Assembly (NCBI GenBank): GCA_907163345.1
Contig: CAJQUN010000977.1
Location: 1 to 64,000, forward strand
DNA from: Haberlea rhodopensis
Taxonomy: Eukaryota; Streptophyta; Magnoliopsida; Lamiales; Gesneriaceae
Reading direction: 5' to 3'
DNA: 64,000 nt
The position numbers were made by a program, and so were the translations under genes. Every line of letters begins with the position of its first letter. Position 1 is the stretch's first letter. Shown in pieces: positions 45,954-57,199 of the stretch. A model generated the notes under the pieces. The model ran no database searches. It was not told the DNA's origin and saw only the letters and a list, made by a program, of their open reading frames with translations.

Positions 45954-46594
45954 TGACGAAAAATTGTGGTTATGGATATGAATTTCGGGATATATTCTTT
46001 ATTTGAAATGGGATTTGTTTGTTTACTTGTGTAAGTATTATTGATTCATTGTGATCGGCGTTTGGCAGTGTATACACACATTATTGGATTATTATGTATT
46101 AAGGATGATGTAAAATGTTAATATAATTGAAATTTTATTGTCTACCACATTCTGCTTGTCAACGACTGTATTGAGGAAGGACATTCGAACTCAAAATGCT
46201 GAGACGATTATTTAAATTATCATATTATGCCAGAATTAGTGGCATTCGCTCTTCTGGCCTTTCAGATTATAGTGTCTCAACTGGAGAATTTAATTTAATT
46301 TAAGATGTTCTTCCCAAAAAATGTATGTTTCGACAACTGTAAACTCGTGCCGGGACTTGTTTCTTTATGGAATTTGTTTGCGACAAAACCAAGAAGTATT
46401 CATACTAACTTTAGATTGTCTGGTCTACAAATCCACAAAAAAATTCTTCAACCTTAAAATGAACAATCGATCCAACCTAATGGAAACATAAAGAACACAA
46501 ATCCAAACTGACAAATAACAATAGCGAAAGGGGAAAAAAACAACGATGATAATACTAGTAGAAGAAGAAGAACTACTGAGATTAATCACAAGCA
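45954..46594. other. Convergent intergenic region
   Basis: 3' flanks of the BTB gene (+) and the 72-aa membrane protein gene (-). Nothing else recognised. Confidence 0.5.
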
Positions 46595-46813
46595 CTAAAA
46601 TGGCGGCGGAGCGCTGAAACCCAGTAACGGGCGTCCTCGGAAGGCGTTGGCAGCGGCGCTTTCATTCATGGGTAAAAAGTTACCGTCATGCACAGAATCT
46701 TTCAGTTTGTGGAATCCATGTTTGAACACCCCAAATCCGAACAGAAATCCAATGGCAATCACCATTAGAATGAGACACATGCAGAAACAGCATACTCTTG
46801 TTCCGCAGCACAT
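46595..46813 (-). CDS. 72-aa Cys-rich single-pass membrane protein
   Basis: MCCGTRVCCFCMCL starts with a cysteine cluster likely to be S-acylated. A hydrophobic segment (about residues 12-30, LILMVIAIGFLFGFGVF), a short polar region (KHGFHKLKDSVHDG) and a tail rich in Gly/Pro (RGRPLLGFSAPPPF) follow. I recognise this as the kind of small uncharacterised membrane protein conserved among eudicots, but I cannot name it. A 5' UTR intron is likely: TTGCAG (about 46849-46854 on the minus strand) lies just before the leader. Codon usage and a full-length frame support a real gene. Confidence 0.7.
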   Translation of the reverse strand: MCCGTRVCCFCMCLILMVIAIGFLFGFGVFKHGFHKLKDSVHDGNFLPMNESAAANAFRGRPLLGFSAPPPF

Positions 46814-49707
46814 CTTTTGAAAACAATCCCCCGTCCCCCTCTGCTAATTACTGCAATAAAAAACAAATAAACTCTTAATCTATGACCGAGTTCTGAAACG
46901 TTTCAACGATCGAGATTTGGTGAGAGATGGGCTTTTATAATCCAAAAGGGTCGTGGGTGAGATTGTGAAATAGAGTCGAGGGGAGTGTTGTTGGGTTGTT
47001 TTCATCACGTTCTTGAAGCGGTTACTCCACGCATCCTTTCGCTTCGGGGAACATTTGATATCGTCGTTTCGCTTTTACGGTTTTACCTAATATTCCACAC
47101 ATTTTACACAAAAATATAACTTTTATTTAAAAATAATTATTATTACATTATTCGAAGCATATATAGAATCGAAGCAAAAATTTAAAGAATATAATCGAGT
47201 GTTCGTATTATTTAATTTTATTTTTATTTTAAAAAATACGTAAAAATGATTGTTATTTATAATAAACTAGTTATTCTTGCACCACGCAAGGCGCGGTGCC
47301 AGCCGACAATGCTTTTGTTCAGAAAATAGCCTAACAAGCTGACATAAAAAGTATTATCATAGAATGAAAATGTTTGTATAGCCGTCTAAGTAGTTATCAT
47401 CATACACATGACAATGACAAAGCTCCAAACAAAATATGACTTTTCTGCAAACAATCATTGGCCAGCTTCGGAAATTTTGCCACTCATTGGGACGGTCGTT
47501 TAGATCGTAAGTATGGATAGACTCGTAGATGAAACAAAAAAAACAATTGATTCAATCGTCCCAATAAGAAGCCCCTGGTTAAGAGACCAAAAAATGAGTT
47601 ATGTGTTCCCATATTCTTTCGAACGAAAATCATGAGCATGTGCTGTGAAATGAGCAGAATTCTGACAAAGCCGTATAAACATGGAAACCAAGTGAGGATA
47701 AATATCCAAAACATAAAACAAACCTAAATAATGCCCACAAATGACGTAAAGATAGCAAAAAATACCAATGTTTTAAATAACTTCAAAAAACCATTACATT
47801 TCAAGTTCACACAAGATTCTCATAGAGGGAAGCTAATCGATTTGCAAACTATATTCCAGCGATTATCAAACCAAGTAGCACTGCTCCCAGTAGGGGCACA
47901 AGGTGCAAGACAAGTAGATTCTGCAAATATTTTGGCTTCAATACTGAAACTTTGTCTTTTTTTTGCTTAAACTCATTGCTAAGAAAATATAATACAATTA
48001 CACGTTGACAACTACAATATAATGCCAAACTACAGATCTTCTACTGTCATTTTCAATCTTTGGGTCAATGACACCACATGAAAAACTTTGCAATAGTGGC
48101 AAGAATTGATTAAAATTTTCCACTTCACAACTTTAATATAATTTGCGCATCCATGAAATGTCAGAATCCATGGGTATCATTAATCAGATATTTGAAAGCC
48201 AACTCAGCATTCTTGGTTGTTGAAGGTGCAATTCATCATCGGTCACTCAAAATAAAGGTCATCACTTCGATTAAAGTTGAAGAGTAATTTGGTTATTCGA
48301 ATAAAGATGGAGCAAGAAATAAAAGGTGGGATGGTGAATCAACTTCACTTTTTTGTTCTCTTAAAGATAACGATTTAGTCTAGTTTGATAATACCCAAAC
48401 AAAATTCACCCAAGAGATGATAAATGTCCAAACATGAAGCAATCCTTAAATAATGCCGCAACTGATGTAAAAAAATGAAAAAAATATTATTTTTTAATAA
48501 CTGTAAAAAAACATTTCATTTCCATTTCACACAAGACTCCCATCTTAACTACTAACCATCATAGTAATACAACTCATAGGGGGAAGCTAATTGATTTGCA
48601 TACTCTATTCCAGCAACCAATGACCACAAAGAAAAAATAAAAAAACGAACAAGCAACTGGGAATTATTAAACCATAAACAAAAAGACCTGATACACTCAA
48701 CGATTCACATGGATAACTCCAAGAAGATGCGCTGCTGTTATTTGCCAGTTGGGGAAAGACAAGAAATTAAAAGGGAAAACAGATTAATATAGACTTTAAA
48801 AGGATAACAAAACGCCGCTAATCCGCAACCCCTTCATTGTACATAGAGGAAAATTCATAAACATCATTTAATGCAACCCTACAGCTTCGCCTTCATCTTC
48901 ACCCGTCTCTTATGTGCACAGTGCACTCGCCACACATTGTAAAGGGATGATGGCAATTGAAATCGGGCAGGGTAAAGGGAGGACGCAACTATAACCGGGT
49001 AAGAAGTCGTCCGCTGCCAAGAGTAGGGCCAAAAAATTATACCAAAAGCCCATGTCATATATGCAAAAAACTCATGCCCAAAGCCCATTAAATAAAAGCC
49101 TTTTACTGTACAAAGAGTCAAAGACTATGGTGCTTATAATACTGTTATAATATAATATTCGTTGATTACCATCAATAATGACTAATACAATACCTAGTCC
49201 AACGTCGAATGGTGGGAGATGCGTGGATAAGTATATAAGATTATTATGCAATAAATTATTTTAATAATTTAGATTGATAATATTAGTAGAATAAAGCTAA
49301 ATAATCATTAATGGAGCTCATAATAGTAAATCTTACCTGAATTGTCCCACACATTCAATCGGTAAAAAAATGGAAACTAATGAGCAATGACGAGAAACCA
49401 AGAAGTCTTGCATGCATCGGGTGCGGGCCCACACCCGGTGCAAGATTTTCCGTCAAACACGGATGGTAATCATGACCTCCCAACTACAAAATTTGCCTCA
49501 ATAATACTATATTTTGCATCAATAAACCCGTTACCTTTCAGTCGTCAAAGAAATAAGTACCCAAAACATAGTTCCAAATGTCCAACAAGTCGCGCGCACC
49601 ATTGTTAATTTGATCGCTACTTTATTTTCCACTGAAACAATAATCTGTTAGCCAAAGCTGGAGTCACATGAGCAACAATATGCTTTCCGTATTTATTGGA
49701 CTTGAGT
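46814..49707. other. Intergenic region with a diverged segmental duplication
   Basis: Segments at about 47690-47890 and 48410-48630 are diverged copies: both contain TAAATAATGCC, ACATTTCA..TTCACACAAGA, GGGAAGCTAAT and GATTTGCA..CTATATTCCAGC-like words in the same order. A GC-rich inverted repeat CGGGTGCGGGCCCACACCCGGTGCAAG-like structure lies at about 49416-49446. The open frame 48879-49121 (-) has no recognised motif. Confidence 0.45.
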
Positions 49708-52095
49708 TCACCATATAAACCTCTGTGTCCCAGCTTCATGGTTCCAAGAAAATGGTCGAAAAAGGAACATAAACATTGTAAAGCAATTGATGGCAATATA
49801 TATGGTACCCAAGATAAGCCAACTCTTGGTATCATCAATAAGGGTGTGCAGAATCATGAAGAAGAAGGGAACAGTATAGTATCTGAACTCTATCAACGGT
49901 GTAGGGATGAGTGTTCCAGCACAGGCCAAAAAATAAACCAGCACCCAGATTTTCTTCTGACTTTTGGCTGCCAAAGACAAACAAGAAAACTTAATCGTAA
50001 GATTTGCATTGTTCATATAGACATAAAAGATGAATAGCATATGGAATTTCGTATAATACCCAAGTTAGTGACAATAGAAAACATTGAGTAAATGTAAAGG
50101 GGCACCATAAGGTACTTTGTTGACCAATGGTAGTTGAGGACTTTTCGCCAGAAATAAAAGGGATAGTGTCGATTGTCGGCAAGGAGATACGGATGAGCAA
50201 TACTGCAAGAGTTCACAGATATCTGTAAGAGCATGAAAGAATCGGTATTTCTTTTCGACATTGTGTCGTAATGGCATGCCGAGTCAAAATTCAACTTTCA
50301 GAAAATTGAAAAAAGGATAAGAATTCAGTAATTTTTATCAAATCCGATTATAATTAACTTTAGATATGCTTTACATAATATAACCATGATATGCCACCGA
50401 GGGATAGTAGAGTGACAAGAATGAAGTGGCACTGTGACTGTAAACTCCTAGCAACAAATTCATCCCGAATAGATTGTTACAAGGGAATAATAATTTAAAG
50501 ACATCAGAAATATCTTGAGAGGGTCGGACCTGAAAAATTTCACAGAAAGGAAGCAGAAAGTTAATGCCACGATGAACTGAAAGAGAGAGAAAAGTTTGTT
50601 CATGGATAATCGCCTGAACAGAACTGTTGCTTGCCGTAAAGAGAAGTGAGCAGGAACCATAAGCAAAGCAGAAACCAGACCATAATACAGTAACTGAGAA
50701 AAATGTGGAGACACTGCATGTGCATCTTTAGCACCTGCAAAATTGAGAGCAAAAATGGGATTTTTATGATCCTATATCCATAAAAGGGCAAACAATAAAT
50801 TGTAAATATTCAAGAATTAAAAACAATAGGCAAACCCCGGTGCACGAAGCTTCTGCTATGCGCGGGGTCCGGGAAGGCTGTTCCCACTACTCTAACCCGT
50901 GACCTCCAAGGTCATATGACAACAACTTTAACCGTTACGAAATTAAAATCCAAATGACTACAAATTTAAATTTTAAACAGTAGAAGGCAATACCAAGAAC
51001 TATGCTTCCATTCCAGCAAACAAAAGCAGCAAAAGCCGTGAATATTGCAAAGAAGGGACTAAAGGTAGCCAAAAGTTGCAATGGGAAATGCCATGAAATT
51101 ATAATTATGTCCCAAATCTCATCGACTAGTCCTGTAATATACACAAAAAACGCATAGATGTACTGTTAGCAACACAAGACCACCTAGTTTTCTTTTAAAA
51201 ACACAATTAAAAATTCACCTAGTTTATTAATATTAATGTTTATGGAAATAAACACCACAAATACAAAGTAACGAGAGTTAACCGAGCTAATCAAGTGCTA
51301 TGGGCATACCATTCATCACACCTTAATAAAGATATAATGGGCACTTCGGAAAAACTAATGCTCAGATGAGCACAACCCATTATTGCAGTAAGTTGCAATG
51401 CTGACTATTTCAATGCACAATAGATCTTGCATGAAAAATTAGATGGAACCTGATGAACAAGTGGTAGGAGCAGATGCTTGGGATGTTAAATTGTTCCAAC
51501 TATCCAAACCGTTACCGACCCTTCGTTTTCTCAAGTTTGTGGCCGCCGATGAACCTTTACTGTAGGCAGCCTGAGTATCCTTTTCCTTGGACATGCTGAA
51601 CTTGTCTATTATCAGACCATCATTCTTATGAGATAGTGTAAAATCTATTACCCCAGTGCATGCAACGAAAAGCATCCATATGATATTTGTTTGACGTATC
51701 AACACAGACAAGGCCCCAACCTACATGTAAATGGACCAATAACAATCGTCACTGGAAAAACCTAAGATACTAATTTTTTTACCATAAAAAGGATCCAACG
51801 GCAAAATTTTTTTATTCTAAAATTGAAATTCATGGAATTTCTAGTTATTTGATTGTCCCGGAGGACTTTACTAGTAGTTTTCAGAAGCACGTTTAGCATC
51901 AAGAAAGAGAAGCACGCAATACTATTCTGTCCAACTTATTTGGTCTCAGTTGATGAGCAGTTCTAGAAGTTGAGCCATGACAGTGCCACTACATTTGTTT
52001 GAATACAAATGCCAAAAAGAAACTCTCTCTAAAAAATTATCTCAATAAAATATTAAAGAAACCCTTAGTAGCAAATATACGCCACAAAGAGACTG

Positions 52096-52138
<43 letters not shown>

Positions 52139-53763
52139 TATGTTATCCGGTCAATCCACACAAATTCAACTAGGATCTGATATACAACCACAGGCGGAAA
52201 ATGAGCTGGCACGAGAAGCCATCCCATGTGATTCCACAAAACTTTAACCAGAGCACATAAAAATAGCAAGTGCGCTATCACAAAGTCCATAGAATTAGAA
52301 TAGTTAACAAATGTAAGGTTAGATCAAACAAAACATTCGTTACCAATGAACTCAGGAAGTATTTTTTCTTCAGGCTATAAAGATACATGGCCAGCACTGC
52401 AGTTAGTGATGCCACATCTGTATAATATAGAAAACTGAAGAACCAGTGCAGTGGATACAATGACAAAATCAAAGTTTGAAGAGTTGCTTTCTTGTCATCA
52501 ATAGAAGGTCTCAAATGGATGATTATCTCGTAAATCAGAATGCCACATGTTACAGACAACACACCATTGGTGAGCCGTAGAATTGAAGTGGAGCACGAGT
52601 CAGAAAATGATGACACTGCTTGCAGAAAATACAATCCTGGAAACAAAGAGGCAACATAGGCGAGTGAAAGAAAGTACCTGCAAAAGTTTAAAATTACATT
52701 AAATCAACCTTTTTGATGATTTCAGTACAACTGAATCTAATCAAGATATTCTTTTTTCCACTGTCAACATCATCTAAATTTTTATTTGACATATTTCCGA
52801 TGCAAAAGGAGTGACTAAACTGTATCCATTATACAACGATCACAAGTTCACAATGAAACGCATTAAGATTTAAAATCCTATCAATACCATCACACAAAAA
52901 GTAGTCATATTCATACTCATATTTCATGCTCTTAAATCTGTTTATGTTGATTCTTAAATTCTACCCCATCTCACAACAGTTGATATTTCCATTATTGCAA
53001 CATATATGATCCAAGGATAATTACAAACAAATGTCTCTAATTATTTTTTCTCGTCATAATCCTGTAGCTATAAGGAACTAGCACCCTAGGCCGAGAAATA
53101 CTCAGAAGCACAGAATTAGCCACCAAAAAACAGAACACACCGCATTATAAGCTAAAATTTCACGTGAGAACCCAAAGCCTCAATTGATGAAAAATTGAAA
53201 CGTATGAGAAATAAGGAAAAAGGAAGACAAACTCACAGTCCAGGAGGAGTGGTAATCATTGGATCCCAACTTCTGAAATTGCCTCTACAGTACTGTTGCG
53301 CCTGCGGCACGTGGAATATTTCATCCTACAGTCACCCTTCAATCATCAAATTTCGTATTGAAATTAACCCATAAACACAAAATAAGCATGTAAAATTACT
53401 AAGGTTGTATGTGGATTGAAAGATTTGTAGCGACTAGATTTCAAACTCACCTCTTAAATCCATCTTTTATGTTGGGTAACAAATTGGAGTGATACATCTT
53501 CCTTTATATTTTGGAGTTGTTTTACTCCTTTTATATTTTGGAACGATTTGAAACTACAATTTACTACGTATCATTTCAATTCCAGCTTTTAAATTCTTTA
53601 CTCCAAATCAAATTCCTCAGTCCAAATGCAACCTAAGATCTAAAAATTGCTAAATGAGAAGTTAATGGATTACCATGTATGGATCAGGAACAATGCGATT
53701 AACTAAAATGGAGATGGGTATCAGCCACAAGGAAACAGTCGCTGCAACCGCTATTCTACCCAT
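49708..53763 (-). CDS. ALG10: Alpha-1,2-glucosyltransferase ALG10 (DIE2/ALG10 family)
   Basis: ALG10 adds the last, terminal glucose to the dolichol-linked oligosaccharide in the ER lumen, completing the N-glycan precursor Glc3Man9GlcNAc2. Eight minus-strand exons (53674-53763, 53237-53325, 52344-52677, 51450-51720, 50994-51131, 50530-50734, 50060-50202, 49708-49967) join in phase to 509 aa, the usual length. Hallmarks are the first membrane helix, DEIFHVPQAQQYC (lumenal motif, about residues 31-43), DPMITTPPGLY, LRQTNIIW-like IRQTNIIWM, and HPYLLADNRHYPFYFWRK near the C-terminus. Multiple membrane segments run throughout. A Ser/Lys/Arg-rich loop in exon 4 is the variable central loop. No defects were seen. 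Introns hold a SINE fragment and a (CA)n tract. Confidence 0.96.
50833..50939 (-). repeat. Truncated Au-like SINE in ALG10 intron 5
   Basis: On the plus strand it reads CCCCGGTGCACGAAGCTTC, GCGCGGGGTCCGGGAA, AACCCGTGACCTCC and GTCATATGACAACAACTTTA, the reverse complement of the widespread plant Au SINE (tRNA-related head with B box, then the conserved body). The middle is deleted. Sense orientation matches that of ALG10. Confidence 0.75.
52099..52136. repeat. (CA)n microsatellite in ALG10 intron 3
   Basis: About 19 uninterrupted AC dinucleotides. Confidence 0.97.
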
Positions 53764-54542
53764 GTTCCGCAAATGCTCAATATCGAGTTGCAGATTAAAT
53801 AAAGATTGTTCCTTTGATAGATATTCGAGGGTTTTTAAAAAATAGCTCGAACTTCAATTAGTGTTTGAGCCCCCGGTCAAATCCAAAAAGAGAAGGGATG
53901 ATCAGCTTGATTCCACTAATTCACTATGAATTTTTGGAAATTTTCAGTTTGCCCCGACGAAAATTAATAGTGAAGTTTCTCTCACACAATTTTCGATTTT
54001 CCCTGATTAACGGAGGTTTGCCGCAGCATCAGCGCCCGCCATCACCTCGATACTAGATATAGAGATATACAGACGGGATTCGACTCAAAGTTTATAATTG
54101 TCTCCGCCTTCAGACTCAGATAGAGCAACGATAATCGGCGAAGTGCTCAGATCAGGATTTGGATTTTTGCTTGGGCGAAGATTTGGGAAGTGAAGCCACG
54201 CGGGTGGATTTAGAACCAACCACGATTTATAATAGTCGATTTGACGGTTTCAAAATCCACGATGTTTGACCTTAATCTTTCTTGACAATTTTAGTTTTGT
54301 GTTCATCAACTGATACAGTTCGGTTCCAGTTACAGTTATGATTAACAAACTGTTACGATTACGATTTGATCATTATTTTTTTAAAAATAATTTAAAATTA
54401 TTATTAAAATTTGAAATAAAATGTAAAAAGTATTTGAATATGTTTTCATCCATGGATTAAACATAAAATAACGTGAAATAAATTCAAACTCAGATAATGA
54501 AAACGTGTAAGATATATTGTTTGGTTAATATATATAAATCTT

Positions 54543-54614
54543 ATAGCTTAGTGGTTAAGCTTCTTCAAGTTGGAGGTTAAGTTTCTTCAAGTTGGAGTTT
54601 GTGAATTCGAATCT
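54543..54614 (+). repeat. Possible tRNA-derived (SINE-head) fragment with a duplicated 20-mer
   Basis: ATAGCTTAGTGGTTAAG resembles a Pol III A box and GAATTCGAATC a B box. Between them TAAGYTTCTTCAAGTTGGAG is repeated twice. Too short and divergent to be a tRNA gene. Confidence 0.35.
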
Positions 54615-55287
54615 ACATCATAATATATATTTAAAAGGGCAAATTTCGGGCCGGTAGCAGGAGGAGAAAGTTTTTTCGGCCCAGTCCACCAACATATATA
54701 GCTTTCATTTAAGTCCATTTTAGGTCAAAGTTACCAAATTGTCCCTCAAGTTTCTTCTTCATTGCATGATCTTCGTTCTTCACCGCACTTTCCATCTTCT
54801 TCATTTCCCAACCATAGCACCACCATCAGGAATTCTCACAATCTGCATCTTCCGCAGCCCTCTCGAGTATTGCATACATGTCGTCGATGGAGCATCTTTG
54901 CTCTTCCTACGTTGGCGATGAAACCCCGATCCTCCAGAAGCTGAAGGTGGTTGTAACGACTGCGACCCATGCAACCCACATTATGTTGACAACTGTGAGA
55001 AATCAATCAATTAATCATAAATAGGTTGTAATGCAGATTTCATGAGCTCTTGGAATTTGAAGAACAAAAAAGAAGTTGCAGATGACTTTGGTGGGTAACA
55101 ACGAAAGAAGGCGTAAAAACCCACCCGACTATTCTCATACAACCTAATATTTGTGACAAATAAAAGCTTCTCGTATTCCTTCACGAAACTATCTGAACAA
55201 CAACGTAAATAATGGATTTGTGCGTGTATCCACGAATATTGGTGCATCTATCTATGTTTTTTATTAAAGACAGTATATGAGTCTATC

Positions 55288-56028
55288 GGTGCATGTAATT
55301 TACATGCACCGATAAACTCGATCGATGCATGTATACATGCACCGAATGATCTGATGAACCTCTTCTAGCTATCGTATTTTGGTCCAGTTTCTCATGCTGT
55401 ATTCAAAAAAATGCATAATGAATGAGGCATTTGCACGATTGCTATTCCATTGGTCACAACTATCTGGGAGTTGTTATGGTTCATGTGTTTAATTGGGTTT
55501 AAATCTTATTGTTTCAACACGTTGCAGAAGATTATAAAGAGGGATATTAAACTGGTATTGAATTTTCTGAAGATGATCTTAATGCACAGAAACCATTCTA
55601 CGGGCCAAACATGTGGCCACATGCACCGCATGTATTGAAATCCTCATTACCGCTAAGTTTTTTCTGTTAAATACAGTACCCGAGTCTATCGGTGCATGTA
55701 ATTTACATGCATCGATAGACTCAACGGTGCATGTAATTTACATGCACCGATTGACTTAGCGGTGCATGTAATTTACATGCACCGGTAGACTACGTTTGTG
55801 GTTAAAGATAGTATCCGAGTCTATCGGTGCATGTAATTTGCACGCACCGATAGATTCAGATGGTGCATGTAATTTACATGCACCATTAGACCATGTTGTT
55901 GGTTAAAGAGTCTATCGGTGCATGTAATTTACATGCACCATTAGACATGTTGTTGGTTAAAGAGTCTATCGGTGCATGTAATTTACATGCACCATAGACT
56001 CGGGCGGTGCATGTAATTTACATGCACC
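55288..56028. repeat. Array of about ten RY-containing palindromes
   Basis: Copies of GGTGCATGTAA-T-TTACATGCACC start at 55288, 55324 (short variant), 55691, 55726, 55761, 55826, 55862, 55917, 55971 and 56006. Several are extended by GAGTCTATC / GATAGACTC into dyads of about 41 bp. Spacing is irregular (35-65 bp in the dense part, plus a 350-bp gap). Each copy has two TGCATG/CATGCA (RY) words. Arms are conserved and compensated better than the spacers. Confidence 0.93.
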
Positions 56029-57199
56029 GCTAGGTAAATCTCGGTAGTATATTTTTCATTTTTGAATCTTTCGATTGGTGTTCAATTTTGTTTGCGAGAA
56101 TTCTGATTTCTTTTCAATTTTAATTGAATTTTTTTTTGTGCTTTGATTTTTCCAATCGAATTCTGATGTGCTCTTTCGCGTGAATTTTTTTTCTCCTCGT
56201 GGAATTTTGAATCATTTTCTTGCACTGTGCGATCCAATTTTTTGTTCTCTTTAGATTTTCAATTGTGCTCCAATATTTTTTTACAAAATATAATAATCAT
56301 AAAATCCTCCAATTTATGTGAATTTGCTACCGACGATCAAAACATCTGTGCATGGGTTCGTGAAGCACTTCACCTGTCAATCCTTGTTTTCAGTCACAAT
56401 TGCCACCGAACTCATCAATGCGATTAGTAGCGATGAGGGGTTGAAATAAGAAGGATTTTGATGTTGATGACGACACTGTAGCTACCCTGGCTGGACATGG
56501 TGGAGATGATTTCATCACAATGGTGGACAGCAAGAGTTTCGTGTCTACTCAATGTTCGGAGTTATGGCTTGTGGGCTCTGCTGCCACAGTTTCAAAACCC
56601 TAAATATGGTGCAATGCAATTGATCAGCAATATAAGGGTATTTGGATGCGGTTGGAGTAATATTATGATTTAGTTGTTTTCTAGAATTTAAATTTCATAA
56701 ATTAAAATCATGTTTGATTATTTTATTTTATTAAATTGCGATTTTGTTTAGTTTTTAATAGTAAAAATGTAAATTTCCAAATGCAAATTCAATTTTTTTT
56801 TTGCAAACAATAAATATTTTCGGTAAATATTATTTTTAAATTTAAACCAAACATAAATGAATTCTAAAATCAAAATCGCATTTTTATTGAATGAAACATA
56901 GCCTAGACGATAGACAGAGTTAACGTTGTACCAATGGTGCACTCCTAATAAAAATCTCCTTCATTGGACGTCCACGTCTCTAGTCATATATCCAAGCAAT
57001 AATTAATTTGTGATCCCATCATCATCTTCTTGTTTTGGGTTTCCCATAATCTCTTCACTAGCGCCACCGCGGTACTGGATCTCAACATACAATTTGCTCC
57101 TCCGGCCTTACAATCCATCGGAGATCTTCCTGTATTGATTTACAGTAGCTGCTGTGTACTGTTTATTTGCTATTTATTACACTCCTTCAGTTTGCAGAT

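Larger units (their letters stand above)
53764..57199. other. Divergent spacer between ALG10 and VARICOSE
   Basis: A 3.4-kb region with the 5' flanks of both genes. It holds a tRNA-like/short-repeat piece at 54543-54614, a palindrome array at 55288-56028, and no recognisable gene. The sequence just before the VARICOSE ATG (TTCAGTTTGCAG, 57186-57197) could be a 5' UTR splice acceptor. Confidence 0.5.

Noticed and set aside
48879..49121. 80-codon minus-strand frame downstream of ALG10
   Set aside because: Hydrophobic stretches but no family match; probably chance.
54543..54614. Functional tRNA gene
   Set aside because: Only loose A-box and B-box resemblance, an internal duplication and no cloverleaf.
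55288..56028. CRISPR-like repeat array
   Set aside because: The repeats are palindromic, spacers vary in length and are partly homologous, copies are unevenly spaced, and the DNA is a plant nuclear genome.
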